Positions 56,101 to 62,400 of a stretch of 64,000 nucleotides of DNA are shown here, piece by piece (the first letter of the stretch is position 1; every line of letters starts with the position of its first letter). Source of the stretch: Aspidiotus rigidus (lineage: Eukaryota > Arthropoda > Insecta > Hemiptera > Diaspididae); contig JAVHKY010000012.1 of assembly GCA_035079385.1 (NCBI GenBank), positions 4,446,501 to 4,510,500 on the forward strand, written 5' to 3'. The notes beneath the pieces are model-generated. The model saw nothing but the letters and a program-made list of their open reading frames with translations, made no database searches and had not been told where the DNA came from. The position numbers and the translations under genes were made by a program.

Positions 56101-57246
56101 GAAAATAAATAAACAATATTGTATAATACACAAACTACAAATGATATCTTCAATAAGATATAAATTATCTACTTTGACATAAAAAGGAGGCTGGAAAACC
56201 GTAAACCCTTCACGAATATGTCGTCGATATTCCAACAACTCGAAGATGGGCGCATTATCGTTCACGTCCAAAACGTTTACAATAATATTCGCTGTACTCG
56301 TCCTATTGCCTCCATCTTTCGCTTTCAGAGTCAAAGAATAGGTCTTCTGGTATTCATTCTCAAAATCTAGTTCTGTAAACAATTGAAAGGCTCTAAGCAA
56401 AAGCGAACACGACGCATCAGATAGAAAATATTTTCCAAATTTATACTCACTGCCAACTAATATCAACCCTCCGTTTTTTGAATCTGTGTCAAATTTTTCC
56501 ATTCCGAAACCGCCTACTGAGTAGGAAATTTCGGAAAATAGGCCGAAATCACGATCAATCGCCGTCATGTTGGCAATGACTGTGCCTCGACTCGTATTCT
56601 CGAAAACGTTCACGACAAAAGTAGTTTGCTGATTAAATTCCGGTAAGTTATCATCTACGTCTACGATATTTAGATTTATTTCGGCCACTGCTTCGTCATC
56701 CTAGGATAAAATACGCTCATGTATCTCTCCGATCAATAATTTTCTCCTTTTCAATCCATAATACGCTCGTAAGTATATTTACCGGGTGCTCGTCGTCGTA
56801 GGCGACAACGTAAAGTTTAATACTCCGGACGCCCGATTCGTAATCTAATTTCGAATTATCTACCACCCTGATAATTATCGAAGATCTTCTCGTCACTTCC
56901 ATGGGCTCGAGAGAAAAACAATCGGTGAACAGTGGATCGCTCGCTCGGTGATAGAGCGAAAAACGAGCGTTTTCGCCCACATCGTCGTCGCTGGCAATGA
57001 GTCCCAGCCCAGGAAGAGGAGTACCGACACCTGAAATGTAGACGAGCATTGAATTTCATTCCATTCAGAGGCGAAAGATGAAATTCAATCGTCTCGAATG
57101 TAAGCCTCACCTATATCTTCGGAAACATTCAGGTGAAATATCGCTTGGTTGAATCTTGGTAACTGATCATTTTCATCTAGTATAACTATCGTAATCAATT
57201 CTCTCGTTTCATCGCTCGGCAGGTTATCATTCACAATTTCTTTAGC
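31163..57246 (-). CDS. Long transmembrane cadherin (CDH23/protocadherin-15/Cad87A-like), 3' 25 exons
   Basis: Calcium-dependent adhesion receptor at the cell surface. The 25 exons listed separately join in phase to 4260 nt (1419 codons and TAG). The protein has about 12 cadherin repeats with typical motifs (DENDQLPRF, DVDDNLPEF, DVNDNAPIF, DVNDKPPAF, DVNDHTPRF, DVNDNAPTF, DVDDNVPLF, DIDDNSPIF at repeat ends; LDxE and AxDxD inside). A membrane-proximal domain follows (IYVIRERGLLRFVFSKSPSE), of the kind known from protocadherin-15, Cad99C and CDH23. One helix (about LLSIAIFIGITSVV) and a roughly 20-residue tail complete it. The first exon here starts in phase 0 and is internal, so the N-terminus is missing. 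Twelve or more repeats argue against the 11-repeat Cad99C/PCDH15 layout and fit Cad87A/Cad88C- or CDH23-like proteins better. Introns range from 67 bp to 4.9 kb; the large ones are full of repeats. Confidence 0.88.
31286..31406 (-). CDS. Cadherin exon 24, transmembrane helix
   Basis: Between AG acceptor (tttgtgcttgaatag) and GTAAGT donor. Encodes CGNSTDAVSLTW and then about 23 hydrophobic residues ending in a Cys cluster (CILCCSC), a likely membrane-boundary or palmitoylation site. Phase 0 in, phase 1 out. Confidence 0.8.
31407..31635. repeat. Intron with a 20-bp-arm hairpin at 31544-31584
   Basis: Within this intron cattgactatatacacttcg is followed after 3 nt by its reverse complement. The arms are flanked by the repeated word accaaac. 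No other feature. Confidence 0.7.
31636..31759 (-). CDS. Cadherin exon 23, membrane-proximal domain (second half)
   Basis: AG acceptor (cttttcgttccag), GTATGT donor, 124 nt. Encodes TCFQLIMDNNYDAKEAETIF and ends LKHLYKKYNVEAVE, matching the second half of the membrane-proximal domain in PCDH15/CDH23-type cadherins. Joins exon 22 by completing an AG|T serine codon. Confidence 0.8.
31760..33278. other. Intron with T runs and a Penelope-like remnant
   Basis: Long T runs at about 32010-32038 and 32170-32193 and a Penelope-related hairpin at 32465-32600. Short frames on both strands are not exons. Confidence 0.6.
32465..32600 (+). mobile_element. Penelope-like element 5'-end remnant with hairpin
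   Basis: ataaacgaaaaaacgaat (about 32474) and attcgttttttcgtttat (about 32529) form an inverted repeat. After it the sequence continues atgatggatagccgtaacct, the same start region as the minus-strand Penelope-like ORF near 42935. The sequence inside the hairpin resembles the 3' end of the element at 44890-44965. Confidence 0.55.
33279..33469 (-). CDS. Cadherin exon 22, membrane-proximal domain (first half)
   Basis: 191 nt, acceptor tgttgtatcgcag, donor GTGAAA. Encodes IYVIRERGLLRFVFSKSPSE, followed by VKEYLSQFKSELENAL and a Ser/Asp-rich end. This is the conserved start of the domain between the last cadherin repeat and the membrane. Confidence 0.85.
33566..33852 (-). CDS. Cadherin exon 21, last cadherin repeat
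   Basis: 287 nt, entered in phase 1 from exon 20 and closed by GTAAGC in phase 0. Contains TVTAEDIDAEAEPMLYRIS, NERTGELRT and YFSLEIVATNG, a full repeat body. The usual DxNDNxP linker is absent at its end, where the membrane-proximal domain begins. Confidence 0.85.
33951..34035 (-). CDS. Cadherin exon 20, repeat boundary
   Basis: 85 nt with AG/GTAAGT sites. Encodes QIYIKIYDIDDNSPIF, the end strand and calcium linker of one repeat, then KEKNMSIG at the start of the next. Confidence 0.85.
34036..36623. repeat. Intron of 2.6 kb with a roughly 330-bp tandem repeat
   Basis: From about 35183 to 36170 a very AT-rich unit is repeated about three times (agtatgtatcatactt at 35514 and 35845, 331 bp apart; a partial upstream unit at 34915). 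At 35155-35205 the first unit adjoins a stretch whose minus strand reads tgatgaaggctgcgggtcag and then ccgaaacgtt, resembling Penelope-like element ends. Confidence 0.7.
36624..36790 (-). CDS. Cadherin exon 19
   Basis: 167 nt, acceptor tttttcaattacag, donor GTACGT. Encodes NLFSLTSTNNSALIRNIARI, then DREKLSHVLLTVKCFR, the middle of a diverged repeat. Needed to bridge exon 18 (phase 1) and exon 20 (phase 0), and it does so exactly. Confidence 0.8.
37167..37287 (-). CDS. Cadherin exon 18
   Basis: 121 nt, acceptor gtctaaaacag, donor GTAGGT. Encodes MNIEEEIPIGTVVGTVGAVD with FDEKQNADIDY, the first strands and calcium sites of a repeat. Confidence 0.85.
37740..37915 (-). CDS. Cadherin exon 17
   Basis: 176 nt, acceptor cgacctttcag, donor GTGAGT. 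Encodes SKTGVITTRVKLDREVKSNY, LVLVVKDGG and DVDDNVPLF. Confidence 0.9.
38520..38646 (-). CDS. Cadherin exon 16
   Basis: 127 nt, AG/GTGAGT. Encodes DAPIGSIVFHVHGSDPDDQF with RIRYSFL, the start of a repeat. Confidence 0.88.
38722..38948 (-). CDS. Cadherin exon 15
   Basis: 227 nt, acceptor aatttattttgcag, donor GTATGT. Encodes FKMNPETGEITVHKVLSG, YSLLIRAEDNGSP and an atypical end IGDVVTNDGIP in place of the DxNDNxP linker. Confidence 0.9.
39054..39237 (-). CDS. Cadherin exon 14
   Basis: 184 nt, AG/GTAAGT. Encodes VDVLDVNDNAPTFKEKEYSA, then VTAVDPDIGPAGIVKYRI, a canonical repeat boundary. Confidence 0.92.
39709..39816 (-). CDS. Cadherin exon 13
   Basis: 108 nt, phase 0 both ends, AG/GTACGT. 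Encodes INIDREKQPALNLVAVAMD, the LDxE-like and AxD strands of a repeat. Confidence 0.88.
40115..40260 (+). mobile_element. pogo/Tigger-type terminal repeat, isolated
   Basis: ta then cagtgggaactctttataac followed by repeated ttataacga words, the usual terminus and subterminal pattern of pogo/Tigger elements. No transposase and no second terminus were found nearby, so it is a fragment or a MITE end inside the intron. Confidence 0.5.
40258..40335. repeat. Dispersed repeat, also present at 63266-63345
   Basis: Both loci share agaatcaatgcggt, tctcaatttatg (or ctcaatttatg) and gacgaagtcatactcaagcg with a few mismatches between them. Confidence 0.75.
40696..40869 (-). CDS. Cadherin exon 12
   Basis: 174 nt, phase 0 both ends, AG/GTAAGG. 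Encodes YYQISVTENSKKGTSVLVVN, LGYGNISYHL and INSTSGEIK. Confidence 0.92.
40959..41072 (-). CDS. Cadherin exon 11
   Basis: 114 nt, phase 0 both ends, acceptor gttcttgtatag, donor GTAATG (weak). Encodes LSFTVEAISDDN and VAIYVTDVNDHTPRF, a canonical linker. Confidence 0.88.
41640..42950 (-). mobile_element. Penelope-like element, minus strand, degenerate
   Basis: Minus-strand reading starts near 42935 with MDSRNLEERIRLMIQYLGEL, an ORF start also seen as a remnant at 32550. Much of the middle is lost. Near 41850-41950 it reads EESAFAGHLISNNHKFEEGS, the part of the GIY-YIG endonuclease that follows the catalytic core in the better copy. It ends with gaagatggtttattaa near 41660, as at 44860 on the other strand. 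Antisense relations: it lies in the same strand as the cadherin, within its intron 11. Confidence 0.65.
42960..44905 (+). mobile_element. Penelope-like element, plus strand, RT and GIY-YIG endonuclease (broken)
   Basis: Domains in order: an N-terminal region with VTKADKGNAVVVMEKSAY (42982-43335), RT motifs LPKVYKNNTPMRPVVSF (about 43360), GIPIGSPLGSLISEIF (about 43745) and YVDD (about 43868), then the C-terminal GIY-YIG endonuclease at 44302-44808 with SGVYKLECGDC, FYIGETSRQIKVRVAEH and a later ESAFADHL. The CGDC insertion between GIY and YIG is typical of animal Penelope-like elements. The regions lie in different frames (frame breaks near 43300, 43600-43670, 43920 and 44350), so no complete protein can be made. 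The 5' end adjoins the oppositely oriented copy at 42950. The element is antisense to the cadherin gene. Confidence 0.88.
45084..45355 (-). CDS. Cadherin exon 10
   Basis: 272 nt, acceptor ctgtttccag, donor GTAGGT. Encodes VTFFIEVTDKLKPVF, then PIGSNVITILAQDP and RIDYETIPSK. The expected Asp at the AxDxD site is changed to QDPVTS, suggesting a weakened calcium site. Confidence 0.9.
45407..45490. repeat. Mobile-element terminus with palindrome, copy at 45.4 kb
   Basis: ttttctaactagaaaa followed by gtgaggtattacacccgtag. The reverse complement of this whole block is present at 29030-29118 and, without the LTR interruption, also corresponds to 17765-17807. Confidence 0.75.
45537..45560. repeat. 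(TA)n microsatellite
   Basis: About 12 TA units in an intron. Confidence 0.9.
45570..45885. repeat. Two tandem units of about 160 bp
   Basis: The words gtccgcggaactcctccgaa and gatgagtagttctcgagaaa each appear twice in the same order (about 45571 and 45739; about 45673 and 45842). Confidence 0.85.
46240..47255. repeat. AT-rich microsatellite cluster (TAAA/ATTAA)
   Basis: Long imperfect arrays of aaataaat and aattaaat words, interrupted by repeated islands: ctaccccgtgggtgattcag at about 46351 and 46531, and a block at 46868-47035 that returns at 47358-47540. Confidence 0.9.
47256..49103. repeat. Repeat-rich intron sequence without exons
   Basis: 47358-47540 duplicates 46868-47035 (acaacagcgagatcgctcgt). 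The palindrome ttttctagctagaaaa lies at 48409-48424 with the same gtgaggtatt flank as at 45423. No coding exon is supported. Confidence 0.7.
49104..49530. repeat. Pair of hairpin-forming inverted repeats, 400 bp apart
   Basis: actcacgcgactgcgtgagt near 49107 and actcacgcagtcgcgtgagt near 49502 are reverse complements, and each is itself almost palindromic. The right one lies 35 bp from exon 9. It may be a fold-back or MITE-type insertion. Confidence 0.7.
49564..49694 (-). CDS. Cadherin exon 9
   Basis: 131 nt, acceptor cgttttcag, donor GTAAAC. Encodes MNEVSGEIYIQKSLENLTVH and ITVKVEARDKNAAKN. Completes the AG|T codon from exon 8. Confidence 0.85.
49786..49927 (-). CDS. Cadherin exon 8
   Basis: 142 nt, acceptor tttgctgtacatag, donor GTGTGT. 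Encodes SVVMKIKADDPDENADVRYR and a long loop with FDKRGFLLKQDSNDYNEL. Confidence 0.88.
50074..50294 (-). CDS. Cadherin exon 7
   Basis: 221 nt, acceptor ccttgtattgtag, donor GTAAAT. Encodes SGLIYLAENADLSTDSS, FKVLAIDNGVP and VIDVNDKPPAF. Confidence 0.92.
50600..50690. repeat. 21-bp minisatellite, about 3.5 units
   Basis: Units such as gctccggaacaatataaacc repeated at 21-bp steps. In reverse complement they match the array at 58658-58825. Confidence 0.75.
50870..53900. other. Intron stretch without recognised gene
   Basis: Higher GC than its surroundings. Contains a short repeat with tagccttcatyatactaracc (51160 and 51240; also 62735) and several frames of about 80-113 codons (for example 53285-53626 minus, Ser-rich, ending in a YRRRWLKALLL stretch) for which I see no family. 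No cadherin exon with correct phase was found here, and exons 6 and 7 already join in phase. Confidence 0.45.
54206..55165. repeat. Tandem array, about four units of about 280 bp
   Basis: The word ttggtatacagg returns at about 54490, 54771 and 55055 (diverged copy near 54215), and aatattaacaagagtgccac returns with the same spacing. Each unit has a G-rich stretch (ggggtccacttttggggg). No coding role is visible. Confidence 0.85.
55208..55430 (-). CDS. Cadherin exon 6
   Basis: 223 nt, acceptor cattttttacag, donor GTAAGT. Encodes SVAQVLIQVGVPGNQRPVF (no DxNDN linker), then VTIPETLAPNSLITTVRATD and PDGLDEILEYKL. Confidence 0.92.
55924..56098 (-). CDS. Cadherin exon 5
   Basis: 175 nt, acceptor atttattttcag, donor GTGAGT. 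Encodes ANDKDGPEYNKITYSILS, INKDSGELSLLSP and YELKIQANDSG. Confidence 0.92.
56173..56372 (-). CDS. Cadherin exon 4
   Basis: 200 nt, acceptor caattgtttacag, donor GTAGAT. Encodes LDFENEYQKTYSLTLKAKDG, NVLDVNDNAPIF and EGFTVFQPPFYVK. Confidence 0.92.
56451..56700 (-). CDS. Cadherin exon 3
   Basis: 250 nt, acceptor tattttatcctag, donor GTGAGT. Encodes NIVDVDDNLPEF, VFENTSRGTVIANMTAIDRD and EISYSVGGFG. Confidence 0.92.
56783..57030 (-). CDS. Cadherin exon 2
   Basis: 248 nt, acceptor ctacatttcag, donor GTAAAT. Encodes GVGTPLPGLGLIASDDDVGE, NARFSLYHRASDPLF and KLDYESGVRSIKLYVVAYDD. Confidence 0.9.
57111..57246 (-). CDS. Cadherin exon 1 of this window (internal exon)
   Basis: 136 nt, acceptor tttctcatctag, donor GTGAGG. 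Starts in phase 0 with AKEIVNDNLPSDETRELITI and contains ILDENDQLPRF, the end of one repeat and start of the next. Since it starts mid-repeat behind an acceptor, more 5' exons must exist beyond it. Confidence 0.9.
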
Positions 57247-58657
57247 CTAGATGAGAAAAAAAATAAAAGAATAATTAGAGATCGACGTGTTTCAAAATCA
57301 CATTGGACCAACATTTAGGAAATAAAATTACAAATTTTTCTAATCAGAGGGAAAACATTTAGGGATTTAATGAAACGCGGCTTACGCAAAAATTCGATTC
57401 GACAAAATACGAGTATAGGCTGCGTAATTTTGAGAATAATACCTTCGAGAAGTTTTCGAGCGAACGGGTAATGAGATACAACTCTGAAATTGATTACGAT
57501 CCGTGGGAGGTTATGATTAAGAGTCCATATTATACATATAATCTGATTACAAATTCAAACCGCAAAACAAATTTTCTATACCACCTTTTTATATTCGAGA
57601 GGATAATCCAACACGGCATCGGCAATGCGCGATATGTTGCAATACATTATACGAACTGAAAGTTTATTTTGATTATTTACGATTAATACACCGTAATAAA
57701 ATACAGACCGATGGTTCCCAACTTATCAGTTATTCACCAGGTACTGAGTGCAAAATCGATCTACATAATTATTACGACTTCGTGGACAAACGATGAGAAT
57801 GTGAAAGATAAATAACGTGACGAATCGTAAATGGTTGCGAGTACAATTCCTTAAAAACTGGTTCGAGCCCTCACTTCATTTAAAGAATAAAGTTTGATCT
57901 ACATAAAACTCCCAATCTAGAGGGACGACATCTAAGGCCTATTTGTCGGTTTGCACACGAACTACACAACCCACGGATGACCCAAAATACTCCTACAAAC
58001 TTTCTCATATAAATCAGCTGTTTGCCAGTCTGTAGCCTGTCAAAAGTGCCTTTACTCGGCACATCATATTCTACAAGCACGCTCTCTCTCAAAAAAAAAT
58101 ATTTCGTCTTCACGGCTAGCAGAACAGGGCAGAAGAGACAGAAATTGTAACTCCTTCTCCCGCTGGCCCGGCTATATGGTCTGGGTCATTTTCAAACAGA
58201 GGCCGACGAACAGCCCAAGCTGGGCGTTGATGCTTCGCCATTCGCAGATGAAACAGGAAGTGTCATCTCACAAGGATTTTGGAATTCCGAGATTATGGAG
58301 GGTAGGCTCAAGAAGCAGGGGGTTACGCTAAGCCTCTTTTTGCTGACCTGGCTAAACAGTCAACGTCATTCGAGAAATGGAGGACGACGGACGGGTCCAG
58401 CCTCGCGGCAGTAGTCAGGCTTTGCTAATGGCAAATGGAACAGGCCGTGTCGCTTCACACGGATTTTCAAATTGTGAGCTACGAAAGCCAGACTATTAGG
58501 CTTAAGTTAGACTCCTCTTTTAGCCTAGCCAGCTTCGGTACAACAGAATTGGTCTTTTTTCTGGTCTGTCAGATTTTTCCGGGCTCATCCTGGTCCTTTC
58601 GCGCTTTTTAAAATTTTTTTTTGGTCCCTTTCCTTGTTTCAAGTTCTTCTTCGCTCT
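57247..58657. other. No recognisable gene or exon
   Basis: Probably intron of the cadherin gene. Short frames on both strands without domains. Confidence 0.5.
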
Positions 58658-58825
58658 GGAGCCGGTTCATTGTGTTCCGGAACCGGTTTATTACCCTCCA
58701 GAACCGGTTCATTGCGTTTCGGAACCGGTTTATTACGCTCCGAAACCGGTTCATTGCATTCCGGAACCGGTTTATTACGCTCTGGAGTCGGTTAATTGCG
58801 TTCTGGAGTCGGTTTATTGGTGTTT
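58658..58825. repeat. 21-bp minisatellite, eight units in alternating pairs
   Basis: Units alternate between ccggttcattgcgttc and ccggtttattacgctc forms, giving a 42-bp higher-order period. Because 21 is a multiple of three, the array is open in frame (58621-58863) and reads a repeated RFIxxRN pattern, which is a by-product of the repeat. Confidence 0.9.
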
Positions 58826-58936
58826 GGTCCTTTTTTTTCTTTTTCTGTCCTAAAAAAATCTGACATTTGGTACATTTTGGCGTTCCTTATCTGGCAACCC
58901 TGGTACAAGGGAAAGATTTTACTCCCGAGCTGGATA

Positions 58937-58951
58937 GGCTAAGGAGGCTCA
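58937..58951. repeat. Target-site duplication, left copy
   Basis: ggctaaggaggctca, identical to 62386-62400. Confidence 0.85.
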
Positions 58952-59212
58952 CCTCCACGTGGGCGTGATCACAGGGGGAGGCACACTGCCAGTGTGTATT
59001 ACGTAACTGTGGCTATGTCAAGTCAAGGTGCTACCTTGCCGTGGTGTGGAGGCTCACGACATGGCCTGTTCAACTCAATATGCCAAGTTGGCTTAGGGGC
59101 GAGTGTAACTCACAATCCAGTATACTGCCACCACCCCTCTGTCCTACGGGTTCACCTGGAAACAAGTGTTCTGGGCTAATAGAGCGCAGGTTCCTGTCTA
59201 GCTAATAGCAGT

Positions 59213-60540
59213 ATGGCTCCTGCAGCAGTCCTACTGCATATGTCCTCATCCTCCAATATCTATCCTTTGAATTCTCCACTGATTTGGAGAGTCACCACCA
59301 CTTCAGAGTCACAGGTTTCTTGCTTGCGAGTGGAAATCTCGCGCCCTTCTGTAACCGAAGCCGGAAGGAGAACTATCTCATCCACCCCTCACTCTCTCCA
59401 GCAGTTCCGCAACAGCCTGTTTAAAAGTTGCACAAGTTCCAACATGAAGATGGATAATCGGAAGAAAAAAGCTGGTCACAGCCACCTGGTCAACGTTATT
59501 GACGCGCTCAGGTAACGTTGACCGTCAGCATACTATGAGGCAAACTCCTGGTGATCCACTGGGCCAACCAGGTGAGGAACTTTCACTACCACATTTAACG
59601 TGTAGCAGAAAGCAATTAGAAGAAACTACAAAAAAAAAAAAAGTCTAAAGGACTCCCCTCGGTGGCTGAACTTCAGCTTCAATTGAAAGCTTTGCTAACT
59701 GAGAATCAATTGTTGAAAGACAAGTTTGAATGAGCTATAGAGAAAACTATCTAGCCAATGAACTGATATTGGCCAAGTCTGAAGTAGAACAACTCACAAA
59801 GAAATTTAATCAATTGACTCGGGAGATTGGAAAGAGGGATAGGCTTATCCTTCAAATGTAAAGCGTAAACCAAGATTTGGAGCGCATGCTGAAAAACAAG
59901 TGCTCATGTATCAGCTGCTGAAGCATTGGATATGCAAACCCAAACGTTGCCGCTACAAATTAAAGACGTTAATGCCCATTCTGGAATCAAGAAAATGCAG
60001 AAGCGTGAAAGCAGCCGCACAAGAGAAATTGATGTCAACTCAAAGGAACCACTCCAACCCAAGAAAAAGCGACAAAGCCGCCAATATCAAAGGCGAGGAA
60101 TGAAGAAGACAATTCTGAAAATGGACCTCCGTTAGAGGTCTTAGCTCAAGAAATACCCGAACCCAAGGTCGCTGGTATCAAGAAGCACATTGTATTTCCA
60201 ATGGTGCACTTCTTTTACACTGCGCTGAAAGAGAAACTGATATCAAGCAAAAGGAGCATGGATCGCCATAGGATGTGAAAATACACAATCCACTCAATAC
60301 AATCAAGATAGAAACTGTTGTGAAAACAGTCAAGGAGCACTTTGATGAAGGCCCTATTTCCTACATCAAAGTTCAGCACAAGATGAAAGAGAACCAATGG
60401 TTTTGTGCTCTTAAAGTCAAGACGAGCTTATACTCCAAGTTGATGAAGGTATATGGTTTATCAATTGGATAGAAGTCGTTCCCCATTGATACTTCAATAT
60501 GTACATACCCAGATGCGGCCAATGCCGCCGCCTCTTGGGC
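59213..60540 (+). pseudogene. ORF1-like coding remains, nucleic-acid-binding type
   Basis: Frames at 59213-59515 (Ser-rich, ending in a basic DNRKKKAGHSH stretch), 59900-60135 (Lys-rich, with KKKRQSRQYQRR) and 60275-60472 (KIETVVKTVKEHFDEGPISY and CALKVKTSLYSKLMK, possibly an RRM-like fold) follow one another with stops between. The arrangement basic region, folded domain, zinc knuckle resembles ORF1 of jockey-type elements. No frame is intact, and the assignment is inference. Confidence 0.4.
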
Positions 60541-60568
60541 CATAAAGAGAAATGTGCCAGCATAAATA

Positions 60569-61195
60569 TTGAAAGAAAAACGTTGTCACGATTGTGTTCA
60601 ATTTAACCAAAGAATGAAAGTAGCCACAATGAGAAGAAAAATGGACCATCTCCTCGGCGCAGAGGCATGTCCAACTCTACACTCCTTTAGTAACAAATGG
60701 AGTCGATGGCATCTTGACAATGATGAAAAAGAAGACGTAATGAGAGAAACAGTGTGTGAGGAGAACTATGTTAGTGAAACAACTCCTCAGAAAGTAAATT
60801 CCAGCCAAGATGCTATTGACGTCAGTCCAATGGTATATGACAATCAGTTGCCAAGAACCTCTGTACAACAGGTTTACAAAGAAGTAACAAAGGACACAAG
60901 CCCAAATATAAGCGTAGATATGGAAGAAACAACTGATGTTAGATCACCAGATAGCAACAAAAGCACAAATACAGAAAGAGAAACTTATACAGTCTACTAC
61001 TATAGCACCCATGAGTATCCCAGTAATATATTATTTGAAATAACGGAACTACCTGCTGCCGCCATTGCTCATGGGGACAGCATGGATGACCGAGGAAGGT
61101 ATAGAAACCAAGTAACATTCGGGTCCAGATCAGAGAGATCAGTTTTCAGAAGCTGCTATGAAGAAGACAAGATCAGGTCCATTGAACTTTACTGA
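60569..61195 (+). CDS. Polar 208-codon ORF downstream of the zinc-knuckle-like motif
   Basis: Long uninterrupted frame, acidic and Thr/Ser-rich, without a hydrophobic segment. The first 20 residues overlap the end of the knuckle region (CHDCVQF). It may be the C-terminal part of ORF1 after a frame break. I do not recognise the family. Confidence 0.35.
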   Translation: MKEKRCHDCVQFNQRMKVATMRRKMDHLLGAEACPTLHSFSNKWSRWHLDNDEKEDVMRETVCEENYVSETTPQKVNSSQDAIDVSPMVYDNQLPRTSVQQVYKEVTKDTSPNISVDMEETTDVRSPDSNKSTNTERETYTVYYYSTHEYPSNILFEITELPAAAIAHGDSMDDRGRYRNQVTFGSRSERSVFRSCYEEDKIRSIELY

Positions 61196-61286
61196 TGAGG
61201 AAGACAACTACTCCAACTGATGGAAAAAATACATGGTGGGCAGTGCCTGCAGCACAAATGAGTTATCATTTAGCCTTAAGCATAAG

Positions 61287-62204
61287 TCTTCTACTAGCCT
61301 TCAGCATAAGTTACTGCAATAGTTTTCCTAAAATAAAAGAAGGACTTGTCCAGACGAGGAGTATATCATAAGGAAGGTGGTGAATTTGGGGCGCTTTTGT
61401 CTTGAGTGATTTAATGGGGTGGATCGGCGTTTCGGGCGGTCTTCTTCGGGGTCGGCAAATGCTGCGGTGAGTAAAGCTGTTGAGCAGGAACAGAACGGGA
61501 TGACGCGGCGGTGAATTGCTCGCGGTTGTTGTACGGGTAGGTGGCTGGAGGTTGCTGGTCCTGTGGCTGTCGGTTTTGGGGTTTAGCCTTTCGTGTTTTC
61601 TGTCGCTTTACGGATTTTTCTTTTCCTGTCGTGTTTTTCGGGGCGGCAGATGGACGCATTTTCGGAGTCCCCCGCCGTGGGAGTGCTCACATGAAGCCGA
61701 AACATGACAGTTGCTTTGTTGTAGAATAAGTCAACATAAAGGTGATGTAAAACTTAAACAAAAATGTACGGCCTTGTATGGGCACTCTCGTGGTGGAGGA
61801 CATCTTTTTGGTTTTGGAAACGAGTCCGTTTGTTGCTTCGGCGAACGTGGTGGGGGGGGGGGGTCCTTGAGGTGATGGAAATTGTGGGATGTGGGGACGG
61901 TGTAAGCTTTGGAGCCGGTGGCTGCGGGATTGGCGGCTTTTGTTCGCCGGCTATTTACTCGTCTGGTGGTCGTGGGTGGTCTGCTTTCCTGTTCTTTCGC
62001 GCTCCTGTGCTGCTGCTTCGTTTGTTCCTGTTTGGTGGCTTTACTCATTGAGGTGTTTGTCGGTCCTGAGGGGGAGGGGGATCGTTTGTGCGTTTGAGGC
62101 GTCGATCTTTGTGCTGTTAGGTTATTTGGGACGAACGTGCTTTGGGGTTCATTGTTTTCTTTATTCTAAACAATAGCCATATATATTTTAGCCTTAAGCA
62201 TAAG
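61287..62204 (-). other. G-rich segment between 18-bp direct repeats, Pro-rich frames on minus strand
   Basis: tttagccttaagcataag occurs at 61269-61286 and again at 62187-62204. Between them base composition changes (G-rich plus strand, including a G run at 61851-61862). The minus strand holds two frames rich in Pro, Lys, Gln and Arg (61411-61659 and 61731-62048). It may be a nested insertion in opposite orientation, though neither a poly-A tail nor a known domain is visible. Confidence 0.4.
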
Positions 62205-62385
62205 AAAACCCTCAGCACTCTCTTTGAGAAACTTTTGGTACATAAGTGAAGTGCTGGGCTATGTACAATAGTTATTATAATCTCTTCATCCACCCTTGTA
62301 AACTCCGTGATGTGATGGATAATAGGGAATGAACTTGCCCCACTCCGCAAGTGGAGATGAATGGGGTCCTAAAAAAAAAAAAAAA

Positions 62386-62400
62386 GGCTAAGGAGGCTCA
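62386..62400. repeat. Target-site duplication, right copy
   Basis: ggctaaggaggctca directly after the A run. Confidence 0.85.

Larger units (their letters stand above)
58952..62385 (+). mobile_element. Poly-A-tailed retrotransposon insertion without visible RT (3.4 kb)
   Basis: The segment lies between perfect 15-bp direct repeats and ends in a run of 15 A before the right one, the hallmarks of target-primed insertion. Inside, plus-strand frames (59213-59515, 59900-60135, 60275-60472, 60569-61195) look like pieces of one charged ORF1-type protein. At about 60510 a frame reads CGQCRRLLGHKEKC, close to a CCHC zinc knuckle. No endonuclease or reverse transcriptase motif was found. It may be an ORF1-only, non-autonomous element or an internally deleted one. 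Confidence 0.65.

Noticed and set aside
56029..56688. 219-codon minus-strand open frame read as one exon
   Set aside because: It spans two introns; GT/AG sites and cadherin motifs show three separate exons (3, 4 and part of 5) with a poor-quality filler sequence between them.
58621..58863. 80-codon open frame with a repeated RFIxxRN pattern
   Set aside because: It is a reading of the 21-bp minisatellite, which stays open because the period is divisible by three. No start context or domain.
61731..62051. Overlapping 95-105-codon frames on both strands
   Set aside because: High-GC composition leaves several frames open at once; only the minus-strand pair is mentioned, as a weak candidate.
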